Part shown: positions 1-8,877 of the stretch, piece by piece | Layout of the letters: each line of letters starts with the position of its first letter | How positions within the stretch are numbered: position 1 is the stretch's first letter | Source of the DNA: Nevskia ramosa DSM 11499 | Lineage (GTDB): Bacteria > Pseudomonadota > Gammaproteobacteria > Nevskiales > Nevskiaceae | Direction of reading: 5' to 3' | Assembly: GCF_000420645.1 (NCBI RefSeq) | Contig: NZ_ATVI01000007.1 | Coordinates: forward strand, 310,001 to 374,000 | DNA: 64,000 bases | The notes under the pieces: model-generated | The model's input: only the letters and a program-made list of their open reading frames with translations | Told to the model about the DNA's origin: nothing | Database searches by the model: none | Program-made: the position numbers and the translations under genes

Positions 1-98
1 TTCGCGAGATCGAAGCACGCCTGCGCTACCTCGGCGCGCTGGCCGATTTCTATGCCGCAACGGTTCAGCGCGAACCGCTGGGGCTTGAAGCGGGCTGA
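1..98 (+). CDS. 3' end of an unidentified protein-coding gene (partial)
   Basis: The third reading frame is open from the window edge to a TGA at 96-98 and encodes about 31 residues with a plausible protein composition (REIEARLRYLGALADFYAAT, then QREPLGLEAG). This helical, charged tail reads like the C-terminus of a real protein continuing upstream, but I do not recognise the family. The next gene starts 122 bases downstream on the same strand. Confidence 0.5.
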   Translation, partial: REIEARLRYLGALADFYAATVQREPLGLEAG

Positions 99-220
99 GG
101 TCGCAGTTCGGCGGACACTCGAACAGAGCGCGGCTCGGTTGGTCCCCGGGGCGCGCCCGGCAGGATTGCTGCCACCGGCGCCGAATACGGTGACGGTGCG
201 GCCTGTCATAAGCTTGCGGC

Positions 221-1264
221 ATGCAGAACTCCCTGTTCCCTGACGCGCCGCGGCCCGTTCCGGTGCCCGCCTCACCGCGGCGAAAGACATCAACCTCGGT
301 GCAGCCCGCAGCGCCGCGCCCCGAACATCAGATGCTGGCCGCGGCCTTGCCGAACACGCTGCATCTCGGCACCTCGTCGTGGACCTATCCCGGCTGGACC
401 GGCCTGGTCTGGGCCGAGGATTACCCGGACGCGAAGCTGTCGAAGGAAGGCTTGCGTGCCTACTCGCAGCATCCGCTGATGCGCGCGGTCAGTGTCGATC
501 GGGCGTTCTACCGGCCGCTGACGGTCAGTCAGTACACGGCGTACGCGCTGCAAGTGCCGGACGATTTCCGCTTCGTCATCAAGGCGCCGAGCCTGGTCAG
601 CGACGCGCTGGTCCGCGACGAGACCGGCCGCGGCATGACCATGAACCGCAACTTCCTCGACCCCGAGCGGGCGGTCCGCGAGTTCGTCGAACCGGCGCTG
701 GCCGGGCTCGGCCACAAGCTCGGCGCGCTGGTGTTCCAGCTCAGCCCGCTGCCGGAAGCCTGGCTGAAGCGGCTCGATCGCGTGCTCGATCAACTGGCGA
801 CGATGCTCGCCACGTTGCCTTCGTTGCTGCCGGCTGCGCCGGATGCCGTGATCGCCGTCGAAGTGCGTGATCCGCTGTTCCTGCAGCCACCGCATGCCGC
901 GCGTCTGGCCAGCCTGCTGCGCGATGCCGGCGCCACTTACTGCCTGGGCCTGCACGCGAAGATGCCGCCGATCGCCGAGCAGTTGCCGATGCTGCGGGCG
1001 CTATGGCCGCGCCCTCTGGTCTGCCGCTGGAACCTGCACCGCGTGCATGGCGCGTTCGGTTACGAGGAAGCAAAACAGCTTTATGCGCCGTACGACAAGC
1101 TCGTCGATCCCGATCCGGAAACCCGGGCGGCGCTGGTCAAGGTGATCGCCGCCACCACGGCCGCCGGCCACAAGGCTTACGTGACGATCAGCAACAAGGC
1201 CGAGGGCTCGGCGCCACTGACCGTCGAAGCGCTGGCGCAGGCGATGCTCGATCTGCAGCGATGA
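221..1264 (+). CDS. DUF72 (YecE-like) domain protein
   Basis: This 347-residue protein belongs to the DUF72/YecE family, which has a TIM-barrel-like fold and no established biochemical function. The hallmark GTSSW motif lies at residues 50-54 and is followed by YPGW. A later VEVRDPLF segment is also typical of the family. The first 45 residues are a proline-rich, unconserved extension. No strong Shine-Dalgarno precedes the ATG at 221, so a start slightly further downstream is possible. It stands alone on the plus strand and converges on the alkB end of the repair operon, with only 3 bases between the two stop codons. Confidence 0.85.
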   Translation: MQNSLFPDAPRPVPVPASPRRKTSTSVQPAAPRPEHQMLAAALPNTLHLGTSSWTYPGWTGLVWAEDYPDAKLSKEGLRAYSQHPLMRAVSVDRAFYRPLTVSQYTAYALQVPDDFRFVIKAPSLVSDALVRDETGRGMTMNRNFLDPERAVREFVEPALAGLGHKLGALVFQLSPLPEAWLKRLDRVLDQLATMLATLPSLLPAAPDAVIAVEVRDPLFLQPPHAARLASLLRDAGATYCLGLHAKMPPIAEQLPMLRALWPRPLVCRWNLHRVHGAFGYEEAKQLYAPYDKLVDPDPETRAALVKVIAATTAAGHKAYVTISNKAEGSAPLTVEALAQAMLDLQR

Positions 1265-1267
1265 CGC

Positions 1268-1924
1268 TCAGCGGGCGCGTCGAAACGTCAGGTTGATCCG
1301 CCGCTCGCCGAGCAATGTGTGCTGGCCCGCCTTCAGGGTCAGCACGCCATGAAAACGCAGTCGCGCAGCGCCACCCCAGACCACGACATCGCCGTGCATC
1401 AGCGGCACGCGCTGCACCACATCTTTCCGCGACAGCCCGCCGAACTGGAACACCGCCGGCAAGCCCAGCGACACCGACACGATCGGCTCGGCAAAGTCGC
1501 GTTCGTCACGGTCCTGATGCAGCGACATCTTCGCGCCCGGCAGATAGCGGTTGATCAGGCAGGCATCGGGTGCGAAATCATCGAAGCCCGCCGCCGCTGC
1601 GGCTGCGCCCGCGAGTGTCGCGAACGAAGCCGGCATTTCCGGCCAGGGCTGACCACTCAGTGGATCGCAGGCTTCATAGCGATAGCCACGACGATCCGAC
1701 ACCCAGCCATAAGCACCGCAATTGCTCATCGCCACCGACATCGTCAGACCGCCCGGCGTCTGCAGATGGCGGAACGGTGCAGCCGTGATGATCCGTTCGA
1801 CGGCGGTGATCAGCTCACAATCAAGCCCCAGCGCGAAGCCCAGCAGCAGCATCGCGCCATCGACGATCTGCTTCGGCTCGCGAGACACTTCCGGCTCATC
1901 GAACAGCGCAAGCGTCTGCATCAC
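1268..1924 (-). CDS. alkB: AlkB-type alpha-ketoglutarate-dependent DNA dealkylase
   Basis: Fe(II)/2-oxoglutarate dioxygenase that oxidatively removes alkyl lesions such as 1-methyladenine and 3-methylcytosine from DNA. Iron ligands are visible as H136-Q-D138 (in LHQDRDE) and H192 (RFHGV). The C-terminal RINLTFR (R209-R215) is the RxNxTxR 2-oxoglutarate/substrate motif. The length of 218 residues is normal for AlkB (E. coli 216). It is the last gene of the ada operon: its ATG overlaps the stop of the upstream dioxygenase by four bases (1921-1924), so translational coupling and Ada-dependent induction are likely. Confidence 0.93.
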   Translation of the reverse strand: MMQTLALFDEPEVSREPKQIVDGAMLLLGFALGLDCELITAVERIITAAPFRHLQTPGGLTMSVAMSNCGAYGWVSDRRGYRYEACDPLSGQPWPEMPASFATLAGAAAAAAGFDDFAPDACLINRYLPGAKMSLHQDRDERDFAEPIVSVSLGLPAVFQFGGLSRKDVVQRVPLMHGDVVVWGGAARLRFHGVLTLKAGQHTLLGERRINLTFRRAR

Positions 1925-2619
1925 GCGGCGTCGTGAAAGATGATGCCGAGCGTGTGGCGCTGCCCGCTGCGAATGCGGCTGACGCCGTGACGAAGGTTGA
2001 CGCGATAGCTGCCACGCGAGCCGGCCACCGGCCGGTGATGCACGGCGAAGATCACCGCATCACCCTGTTTCAGCGGCACCACCTCCGGCCGTGACTGCAT
2101 GCGCGGCCGTTGTTCGGTCAGCACGAACTCGCCGCCGCTGAAGTCCTGTCCTGGCGCCGACAACAGCACCGCCAGCTGCAGCGGAAACACCTGCTCGCCG
2201 TACAGGTCCTGATGCAGGCAGTTGTAGTCGCCTGGGCCGTACTGCAGCAGCAGGGGCGTCGGCCGGGTCTGGCCAGCGGCGTGGCAGCGCGCGAGGTAGT
2301 CCGTATGCTGTGCCGGATAGCGGGTGTCGATATTCATCCGCTCGTTCCAGCGGTTGGCCAGCGGCGCCAGTTGCGGATAGACCGCCGTGCGCAGGCTGGC
2401 GACGAGGTCCGGCAGCGGATAGTCGAAGTAGCGGTACTCGCCCTGGCCGTAGCCGTGGCGCTGCATCACCACGCGGCTGCGGAAACCTTGCGCATCGCCA
2501 TAGCGGGCGGCCATCGCGCGGCACTGCTCCAGATCGAGCAAGCCGCTGATGACTGCCGCGCCCTGCGCGTCCAGATCGGCGAGCACGCGCGGCCAGTCGA
2601 TCGCCGCGACTTCGGTCAT
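1921..2619 (-). CDS. 2OG-Fe(II) oxygenase (prolyl-4-hydroxylase-like), middle gene of the ada operon
   Basis: A 232-residue double-stranded beta-helix dioxygenase. H136-Q-D138 sits in CLHQDLYGE. The distal histidine is H194 or H195 in FAVHHRPVAGSRGSYR, and R206 is a plausible 2-oxoglutarate anchor. The C-terminus RHGVSRIRSGQRHTLGIIFH is typical of the COG3826-type family (my recognition) and unlike AlkB. The substrate is not known. Its position between ada and alkB, with ATGA overlaps at both ends (2616-2619 and 1921-1924), argues for a role in the adaptive response, possibly on protein or on modified nucleic acid. Confidence 0.85.
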   Translation of the reverse strand: MTEVAAIDWPRVLADLDAQGAAVISGLLDLEQCRAMAARYGDAQGFRSRVVMQRHGYGQGEYRYFDYPLPDLVASLRTAVYPQLAPLANRWNERMNIDTRYPAQHTDYLARCHAAGQTRPTPLLLQYGPGDYNCLHQDLYGEQVFPLQLAVLLSAPGQDFSGGEFVLTEQRPRMQSRPEVVPLKQGDAVIFAVHHRPVAGSRGSYRVNLRHGVSRIRSGQRHTLGIIFHDAA

Positions 2620-3698
2620 GGCTGCGCTTCGCGATCGAGCAGCACGCGCTTGCGTTCGACACCCCAGCGATAACCGGACAAGGCACCATCGCTGCGCACG
2701 ACTCGATGGCAGGGAATCGCCACTGCCAGCGCATTCGCGCCGCAGGCCTGGGCGACGGCGCGCATCGACGTCGGCGCGCCGATGCGGCGGGCCACTTCGG
2801 CATAGCTCGCGGTTTCGCCGGCCGGGATTTCTCTCAGCGCTTGCCAGACCCGCTGCTGGAACGCCGTACCGCGGACATCGAGCGGCAGGTCATGCCCGAC
2901 TCTTGGCGCTTCGACGAGGCCGACGACCTTGGCCACCGTTGCTTCGAACGCAGCGTCTGCACCGATCAAGCTCGCCTTCGGAAAGCGATCCTGCAGATCG
3001 CGCGCCAGGACATCGGGATCGTCGCCCATCAGGATCGCGCAGACGCCGCGAGCACTCGCCGCCACCAGGATCGCGCCAAGCGTGCACTGGGCAATCGCGA
3101 AACGGATTTCGGTGTTGGTGCCGCCAGCGCGGTAGTCGCTCGGCGTCATCCCGAGCATGCCGTCGGCCTCGGCATAGAAGCGGCCATTGGAGTTGTAGCC
3201 GGCGTCGTAGATCGCATCGGTCACCGACGATCCAACCCGGTTCAATTCGCTGCGCACCCGCTTGGCGCGATGAGCCGCCGCGTAGGCGCGTGGCGTTAGC
3301 CCGGTCACCGCCTTGAACACGCGATGCAGATGGAAGCTGCTCATCGCTGCCTGCGTAGCCAGCTCTTCCAAGGTCGGCGTCACTTCTGCGCGTTCGATAA
3401 CGCGACACAAGGTCGCGATCAACTCGGCATGCTGTTCGGCCAGCGGCGCCTGATCCGGCTTACAGCGCTTGCAGGGCCGGAAGCCGGCCGCTTCGGCTGC
3501 TGCCGCGGTCAAATGAAACGCGACGTTCTCCGGCCGCGCCGGGCGCGCCGCGCAGGACGGCCGGCAGTAGACGCCGGTGGTCCGCACCGAATAGAAGAAT
3601 TGGCCATCGGCCGCCGCATCACGGGCCTGAACCCGCGCCCAGCGTGGATCACGGACGGTCGCCGCAGCCAGGATTTCGATTTCGTTCGACTTGTTCAT
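2616..3698 (-). CDS. ada: Ada: bifunctional alkylation sensor/activator and O6-methylguanine-DNA methyltransferase
   Basis: 360 residues with the complete Ada architecture. The N-terminal zinc/phosphotriester-methyl acceptor domain has cysteines C45, C49, C76 and C79. An AraC-type helix-turn-helix occupies about residues 90-185 (ELATQAAMSSFHLHRVFKAV, then GLTPRAY). The C-terminal MGMT domain has the PCHRVV active site with acceptor C330. Methylation of the N-terminal zinc site normally turns Ada into an activator of its own operon, so this gene probably controls the two dioxygenases behind it. Nothing essential is missing. A 305-base spacer separates it from the divergent sensor kinase. Confidence 0.96.
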   Translation of the reverse strand: MNKSNEIEILAAATVRDPRWARVQARDAAADGQFFYSVRTTGVYCRPSCAARPARPENVAFHLTAAAAEAAGFRPCKRCKPDQAPLAEQHAELIATLCRVIERAEVTPTLEELATQAAMSSFHLHRVFKAVTGLTPRAYAAAHRAKRVRSELNRVGSSVTDAIYDAGYNSNGRFYAEADGMLGMTPSDYRAGGTNTEIRFAIAQCTLGAILVAASARGVCAILMGDDPDVLARDLQDRFPKASLIGADAAFEATVAKVVGLVEAPRVGHDLPLDVRGTAFQQRVWQALREIPAGETASYAEVARRIGAPTSMRAVAQACGANALAVAIPCHRVVRSDGALSGYRWGVERKRVLLDREAQP

Positions 3699-4003
3699 CA
3701 GCGTTCTCCAGCACTCATCTTGAGCGATGGCGGCACTTTAGGCAGCGGCCGACGGCGCAGCACTCCGCAGCTTGCTTTCGAATTCGCGCCGCGCAGATCG
3801 CCGGTGAAGCCCGCCGAACCGAACCTGCTTCCGCGTCTTCGGCTCGACACATCGCGTAACCTTTCGCCCAATCATCAGGGGGCATCAGCGTTGTTCATGT
3901 CGGCCGGTACACGCGAAAACTGGACGGAGCGCGCGGCCAAGCGCCTGGCTCTTTCGTCTCGTCCTCGACCGATCCCGGCCGATCCGCACGAACCGGGGGG
4001 CCG
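3699..4003. promoter_or_regulatory. Divergent intergenic region between ada and the sensor kinase
   Basis: This 305-base stretch has no convincing gene. It must hold the ada operon promoter on the minus strand and a promoter for the sensor kinase operon on the plus strand. On the minus strand the sequence GAATTCGAAAGCAAG, about 75-85 bases upstream of the ada ATG, loosely recalls Ada-box sequence, but the match is not good enough to call. A GGGGGG run at 3995-4000 just before the GTG at 4004 may act as a ribosome binding site. Confidence 0.4.
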
Positions 4004-5458
4004 GTGCGATCTCTGCGCTTCCAACTGATCTGCCTGTGGCTCCTGTTGTTCGGCGTCAGCGCAGGGCTGGCGGCGGTGATGGTCACGCTTTATCGGAGCA
4101 GCGCCGGTGAGCAAGTGGCCGCAGGCCGTACCGCGGCCGAGCAGTCGTGCCGCGCGATCGCGGCTCGTTATGCCAGGTCGGTGCCCGATGCCACGCAGGC
4201 CCAGCCTCAGCTCGATCTGCTGCAGGTGTTGCTGCAGTTGGTGCTGATCGAGGCACCCTATGTTGAGGGCGGCATCTGGCAGGCCTCCGGCGGGCTGCTG
4301 GCCTATGCCTATCCGACCTATGAAGGCAGCGGGGTGAAGCGTGACATTCCTCAAGCCGAGCAGCCGTTCATCGTTGAACTCGCGCAACAGGCCGCGCGCA
4401 CCCAGCAAGCCCAGACGGATGTGGTGCGCGGCAGCCGCGAGGCGCTGATCGTTTCGTCCTGCCCGCTCGCCGCACCGGGCAAGGACCTGGCCGCCTGGAC
4501 GATGACTCGTACCCACGCCGGCGCGCTCGCCGCCCAGAACAGCCTGCGCACCGGCCTGGCGGTGCTGATGGGGGTGGTGCTCGCGTCGGGGCTCTGGCTG
4601 GGGCTGATCCTGCTGCGCGGACTCCGCCATGTGCAGCATCTCGAAACGAGGCTGGCTGAAGCCGCCGATGACGCGGTACCGGTGCTGGATCGCACCGGGG
4701 TGCGCGAGCTGGACCGGATCGTCGACGCGTTCAACCGCTACCGCCTCCGCTTCGAGGAAGCCAGCGCGCAGTTGCGCGAAGCCGGGCAGCAGCGCAGTCG
4801 CGACCAGCGCCTCACTGCGCTCGGCCGCATGAGCGGCGGCATCGCGCACGAAATCCGCAACCCGATCGCGACCATGCGCCTGAAGGCCGAGAACGCCCTT
4901 GCCGCTTCGCCCGAACAGCAAGCCACTGCGCTGCGGGCGATCGTCGGGCAGATCGACCGGCTTGAAGGCCTGGTGCAAAGCCTGCTCGCGCTGGTGCAGC
5001 CGGTGACGCTCGCACCGCAGCTCGTCGACCTGCGGCAGTGGCTAGCCGAGCGCCGCCAGGCCGTTGCCGGGCGCGCAGCCGCGAAGGACGTGGACATCCA
5101 TCTGCAGCATTCGGGCGCATCGCAGGCTCGCTTCGATCCCGTGCATATGGCACGCGCCATCGACAACCTGCTCGACAACGCCGTGCGCCATGCACCGCCG
5201 GGCAGCTCGGTGGTGCTGGCCGCTGCCGCAGCCGAGACTGGGTCGCTGTTATTCCGCGTCGACGACACCGGCACCGGGGTTCCCGAAGCCTTGCAGGCCC
5301 GGCTGTTCGAGCCCTTTGCCACCGGCCGCGCCGACGGCACCGGTCTGGGTCTGGCGCTGGCGCGTGAAGTGGCCCTGGCTCACGGCGGCGAACTGCGACA
5401 CGTCGCACTAAAGCCTGGCACCCGCTTCGAACTGGAGCTGCCATGGCGCACCTCCTGA
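4004..5458 (+). CDS. Membrane-bound two-component sensor histidine kinase
   Basis: 484 residues. An N-terminal membrane helix (about 7-30), a periplasmic sensor region of about 150 residues and a second helix (about 183-206) lead into a HAMP-like linker. The kinase core follows: H-box GGIAHEIRNP with phospho-acceptor H282, N-box DNLLDNAVRHAPP, and G-boxes DDTGTGVP and GTGLGLALAREVALAHGG. The GTG start at 4004 is preceded by a G-rich stretch, and no better start lies nearby. The last 16 bases overlap the response regulator gene, so the pair is co-translated. The signal sensed is not evident; an anion permease two genes downstream suggests a small metabolite. Confidence 0.9.
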   Translation: MRSLRFQLICLWLLLFGVSAGLAAVMVTLYRSSAGEQVAAGRTAAEQSCRAIAARYARSVPDATQAQPQLDLLQVLLQLVLIEAPYVEGGIWQASGGLLAYAYPTYEGSGVKRDIPQAEQPFIVELAQQAARTQQAQTDVVRGSREALIVSSCPLAAPGKDLAAWTMTRTHAGALAAQNSLRTGLAVLMGVVLASGLWLGLILLRGLRHVQHLETRLAEAADDAVPVLDRTGVRELDRIVDAFNRYRLRFEEASAQLREAGQQRSRDQRLTALGRMSGGIAHEIRNPIATMRLKAENALAASPEQQATALRAIVGQIDRLEGLVQSLLALVQPVTLAPQLVDLRQWLAERRQAVAGRAAAKDVDIHLQHSGASQARFDPVHMARAIDNLLDNAVRHAPPGSSVVLAAAAAETGSLLFRVDDTGTGVPEALQARLFEPFATGRADGTGLGLALAREVALAHGGELRHVALKPGTRFELELPWRTS

Positions 5459-6789
5459 TCGTCGACGATGACGATGCTTTCCGCGAAACGCTGGCCGAGA
5501 CGCTGCAGGGCCTCGGCCACAGGACCGTGGAGGTCGCGCGCGGTGGCGAGGCGCTCGACGCGATGCGGGAGGCCCGTTTCGATGCCGTCTTCCTCGATCA
5601 CCGAATGCCCGGCATGGACGGCTTGCAGACGCTGGCCGCCATGCGGGCACGGATCGCCCATCTGCCGCCAGTGATCGTGCTCACCGCGCATGCGAGCGGC
5701 AGCAACACGATCGAGGCGATGCGCCTCGGCGCGTTCGATCATCTGACCAAGCCGATCCGCCGCGACGCGGTGATCGAGGTGCTGGCCCGTGCGCTGCGCG
5801 CCGAGGCACCGAGTGCCGCCAGCACGCCGTTCAGCGGCGAAGAGGACGAGCTGATCGGCCTCAGCAACGCGATGCGCGAAGTACACAAGCGCATCGGTCT
5901 GGCGGCGGCGAGCGCAGCGCCGGTACTGATCCTCGGTGAAACCGGAACCGGCAAGGAAATGGTGGCCCGGGCACTGCACCGCCACTCGGCCCGCGCCGAT
6001 GCGCCATTGATCGCGATCAACTGCGCTGCCATTCCCAGGGAATTGCTGGAAAGCGAATTGTTCGGCCACGTGCGCGGGGCCTTTACCGGTGCCACCGGCG
6101 ACCGGCCCGGCTGTTTCCGGGCGGCCGATGGCGGCGTGCTGCTGCTCGACGAGATCGGCGACATGGCGCTCAACGTGCAGGCCAAGATCCTGCGCGTGCT
6201 GCAGCAGGGCGAGGTCACGCCGCTCGGCAGCCACAGAACGGTGAAGGTCGACGTGCGCGTGGTCGCGGCCACACACCGCGATCTTTCGACGGCGGTGCGC
6301 GACGGCAGCTTCCGCGAAGACTTGTTCTATCGCCTCAACGTGTTGTCGATCCAGGTACCGCCGTTGCGCGACCGGCTGGCCGACATCGTTCCGCTGGCCG
6401 AGCATTTCCTGCGCCGCGCGGCTGCGTCCGATGCGCCGAAAGCCCTGTCGACAGCCGCTGCGCAATGGCTGATCCGCCACAGCTGGCCGGGTAACGTCAG
6501 GGAGCTGCGCAACCTGATGGAACGCTGCCACGCGCTGGTGCGACAGCGCGTGATCGACAGTACGGACCTGGCCGGCGATGCCGACGGCGGGTCGATGATC
6601 GACGGCGGAAACTCCCTCCCCGCTGACTGGCTGGATGGCGAACTGCCCGCGAGCGTCGAGCGCCTGGAGCGCCTGCTGATCGCGCATGCTTTGAGCCAGA
6701 CAGGCGGCAATCGTGCAGAAACCGCACGCCGTCTCGGCATCCATCGCCAGCTGCTCTATCGCAAGATGGCGCAGTACGGCCTCGACTGA
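5443..6789 (+). CDS. NtrC-family sigma-54-dependent response regulator
   Basis: 448 residues in three modules: a receiver domain with acidic DDDD pocket and phospho-acceptor D52 (FLDHRMPG), a AAA+ sigma-54 activator domain with Walker A GETGTGKE and an intact GAFTGA loop ([13 protein letters not shown]), and a C-terminal Fis-type helix-turn-helix ([20 protein letters not shown]). It should therefore activate sigma-54 promoters in response to the upstream kinase. A near-consensus -24/-12 element at 8045-8061, two genes downstream, is an obvious candidate target. Confidence 0.93.
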   Translation: MAHLLIVDDDDAFRETLAETLQGLGHRTVEVARGGEALDAMREARFDAVFLDHRMPGMDGLQTLAAMRARIAHLPPVIVLTAHASGSNTIEAMRLGAFDHLTKPIRRDAVIEVLARALRAEAPSAASTPFSGEEDELIGLSNAMREVHKRIGLAAASAAPVLILGETGTGKEMVARALHRHSARADAPLIAINCAAIPRELLESELFGHVRGAFTGATGDRPGCFRAADGGVLLLDEIGDMALNVQAKILRVLQQGEVTPLGSHRTVKVDVRVVAATHRDLSTAVRDGSFREDLFYRLNVLSIQVPPLRDRLADIVPLAEHFLRRAAASDAPKALSTAAAQWLIRHSWPGNVRELRNLMERCHALVRQRVIDSTDLAGDADGGSMIDGGNSLPADWLDGELPASVERLERLLIAHALSQTGGNRAETARRLGIHRQLLYRKMAQYGLD

Positions 6790-6799
6790 TTCCCTCCGC

Positions 6800-7942
6800 A
6801 TGGCCAACGCTGCAAGCTCCCGTCCCGCCCCTTCCAATGATGTCGTCCCAGCCGGAGAAGCCGGCGGCAATGGTCTGCTTTGGGTGCTGGTCGCGGTAGC
6901 GATCGTCTTCGCCCTCTTCCATCCGCGTGCGCCGCTGGATTATCTGAAGCTGGTCGACTGGCAAACCGTCGGCGCGCTGGCCGGCCTGCTGGTCATCACC
7001 CAGGGCGTTGAGCGGAGCGGCATGCTGCAGGCGACCGCGCAGCGGCTGCTCGGCAAGGTCACCGATCTGCGCAGCCTCGCCTTGCTGCTGACCGCGGGTG
7101 CGGCCCTGCTGTCGGCGCTGGTCACCAACGATGTGAGTCTGTTCCTGCTGGTACCGCTGACCCGCGTGCTGGCGACCCAAGCCCATTTGCCGCTGGCCCG
7201 GCTGGTGGTACTCGAGGCGCTGGCGGTCAACGCCGGCTCGGCGCTCACGCCGATCGGCAATCCGCAGAACCTCTATCTCTGGCACCGCTCGGGTGACAGC
7301 TTCCTGGGCTTCATGGCGATGATGGCGCCGACGGTGGCCGTCATGCTGTTCTGGCTGCTGGTCGCGGTGTGGCTGCTGGTGCCGCGCACGCCGATCGCGC
7401 TCAAGCCTGCCGCCGAAGCGGCGCCGGTGCAGCCGCGCTTGCTGAGCCTGGCGGGCCTGCTGTTCGTCGCCTTCGTCATCGCGCTCGACCAGCACTGGCT
7501 GCTGGCCGGCCTGGGCCTGGTGTTCGGCGCGTTTCTGCTGCTCTACCCGCGTGTGCTGCGCGGCGTCGACTGGGCGCTGCTGGCGATCATTGCACTGATG
7601 TTCGTCGACCTGCGCCAGCTGGCCGAGCTGCCCGCCATCGCCGCGCAGCTGAAGCAATGGCCGATCGCCGAGGGCTGGCGCGCCTACCTCGCCGCGATCG
7701 CCACCTCGCAGGTGATCAGCAACGTGCCGGCGGCGATCCTGCTCGACGGCCCGGTGCGCGATCTGCCGGCGCTGGCCGCCGGCGTGAGCGTGGGCGGCTT
7801 CGGTTGCGTGCTCGGCTCGCTGGCCAACCTGATCGCGTTGCGGCTCGCTGCGCTGCCCAGGGGGCTGCGCGAGTTCCACAAGATCAGCATTCCGTTCCTG
7901 CTGGTCTGCGCCGCAACGGCCCTCCTGCTTCGGCTGGGCTGA
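6800..7942 (+). CDS. SLC13/ArsB-NhaD superfamily anion permease (YbiR-like)
   Basis: 380 residues with about ten hydrophobic helices, belonging to the ion transporter superfamily of ArsB/NhaD/citrate carriers. Diagnostic segments are TNDVSLFLLVPLTR and NAGSALTPIGNPQNLYLWHRSG, the latter a typical family signature loop. I chose the ATG at 6800, 10 bases after the regulator's stop; an in-frame upstream start would overlap that gene. The substrate cannot be read from sequence; a carboxylate or inorganic anion is likely. Its place directly behind the kinase/regulator pair suggests the permease belongs to the system that pair controls. Confidence 0.82.
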   Translation: MANAASSRPAPSNDVVPAGEAGGNGLLWVLVAVAIVFALFHPRAPLDYLKLVDWQTVGALAGLLVITQGVERSGMLQATAQRLLGKVTDLRSLALLLTAGAALLSALVTNDVSLFLLVPLTRVLATQAHLPLARLVVLEALAVNAGSALTPIGNPQNLYLWHRSGDSFLGFMAMMAPTVAVMLFWLLVAVWLLVPRTPIALKPAAEAAPVQPRLLSLAGLLFVAFVIALDQHWLLAGLGLVFGAFLLLYPRVLRGVDWALLAIIALMFVDLRQLAELPAIAAQLKQWPIAEGWRAYLAAIATSQVISNVPAAILLDGPVRDLPALAAGVSVGGFGCVLGSLANLIALRLAALPRGLREFHKISIPFLLVCAATALLLRLG

Positions 7943-7998
7943 GTTGAGCTGAAGCGTCCGGATAACGGACACCGAGGTGTACGCAGTTCATGCGACTA

Positions 7999-8016
7999 GC
8001 GTCGAAGCGTCGACGC
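7999..8016. repeat. 7-bp inverted repeat upstream of the sigma-54-like promoter
   Basis: GCGTCGA (7999-8005) and TCGACGC (8010-8016) form a perfect dyad with a 4-base centre, 29 bases upstream of the sigma-54-like element. It lacks a following T-tract, so it does not look like a terminator for the permease. It could be a binding site for a dimeric Fis-type DNA-binding domain such as that of the regulator at 5443-6789, though it is closer to the promoter than usual for enhancer sites. Confidence 0.35.
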
Positions 8017-8044
8017 AAACCCTTGATTCGACAGACATGTGAGG

Positions 8045-8061
8045 CTGGCACGGCGCTTGAT
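8045..8061 (+). promoter_or_regulatory. Candidate sigma-54 (-24/-12) promoter for the duplicated-domain genes
   Basis: CTGGCACGGCGCTTGAT matches the sigma-54 consensus YTGGCACG-N4-TTGCW in both elements and spacing, except that the conserved C of the -12 element is A. The predicted transcript start would be near 8072, about 19 bases before the ATG at 8091, with a GGAG ribosome site at 8080-8084. It lies 149 bases after the permease stop and downstream of an NtrC-type activator gene, which makes the assignment more credible than the sequence alone would. Confidence 0.45.
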
Positions 8062-8090
8062 TTATCAGGCTCGTCCGCCAGGAGCACCTC

Positions 8091-8840
8091 ATGTCCGTTC
8101 ATTCCCGTCTTGCCGCCTGCATCGTCTTCACGACGCTCGGTCCCTGCGCCTTTGCGCAGTTGACCCCACCGCCAGCACTCGGCTCGCCGCCGCACGCGCA
8201 AGCAGGCCCCGCAGCGCCTGTGGTCAGCGGCCGTATCCAGCGCTGGCTGATCAACCCCAACGGCGAAGTCGACGGGCTGCTGCTCGCCGATGGCACTCAG
8301 GTGTCGTTCCCGCCACATTTGTCGGCCGCCGTGCAGCAGCTGCTGAAGCCCGGCGACACCGTGCAAGTCAGCGGCCGGCGCGCTGCCAATGCACCGGTAG
8401 TGCGTGCCGCCACACTGACCGCTGACAGCGGTCGCAGCGTCAGCGACCAGCCGCCCGCCCCCGACGCACCGTCACCGCCGCCGCGCGAGCCCGGCGCTTT
8501 GACGGGAGCCCTGACAGCGATGAGTGCCGACGGCCAGGTCGCACGCGAGATCTACACCGATCGCGGCGACGTCAATGGTGTGGTGCTCGATGACGGCACC
8601 ATCGTCCGCTTTCCGCCACAGGCCGGTGCGCAGCTCGCGATGATCGTGCAGCCCGGCGGCAAGCTGTACGCCAAGGGCTGGGGCAGCAGCAGCGCCTCGG
8701 GCAATGCGCTCGAAGCCACAGCGATCGGCAGCACGTCCGACGATCTGCACGAATTGTTCGCCCGCCCCAACGGCGAGCAAGCCGGTTTGCCGCGCGGTCC
8801 GCGCGAAGAACGGTTGGCGCCTGCGCCGACCGCCCCCTGA
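8091..8840 (+). CDS. Secreted protein with two tandem copies of an unnamed small beta domain
   Basis: 249 residues. Residues 1-23 form a signal peptide ending at AFAQ, so the protein is probably periplasmic. The mature part has two related units of about 75 residues: one around GRIQRWLINPNGEVDGLLLADGTQVSFPP with GDTVQVSGRR, and one around GQVAREIYTDRGDVNGVVLDDGTIVRFPP with GGKLYAKGWG. Each pairs a G.V.G..L.DGT..xFPP hairpin with a later Gd.v.a.G strand, like a short OB-type barrel. A proline-rich linker joins the units and a charged tail ends the protein. The next gene carries two more copies. The function is unknown and I recognise no named family. Confidence 0.75.
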   Translation: MSVHSRLAACIVFTTLGPCAFAQLTPPPALGSPPHAQAGPAAPVVSGRIQRWLINPNGEVDGLLLADGTQVSFPPHLSAAVQQLLKPGDTVQVSGRRAANAPVVRAATLTADSGRSVSDQPPAPDAPSPPPREPGALTGALTAMSADGQVAREIYTDRGDVNGVVLDDGTIVRFPPQAGAQLAMIVQPGGKLYAKGWGSSSASGNALEATAIGSTSDDLHELFARPNGEQAGLPRGPREERLAPAPTAP

Positions 8841-8877
8841 TTCATTCCCTCAACACACGGTTCACGGAGAGCAAGCC

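Noticed and set aside
3699-3790. Possible Ada box upstream of ada (GAATTCGAAAGCAAG on the minus strand)
   Set aside because: It only partly resembles the known E. coli sequences, and its position relative to a promoter cannot be fixed.
6713-6799. Longer start for the anion permease overlapping the response regulator
   Set aside because: The extra residues are not membrane-like, and ATG 6800 begins just after the regulator stop.
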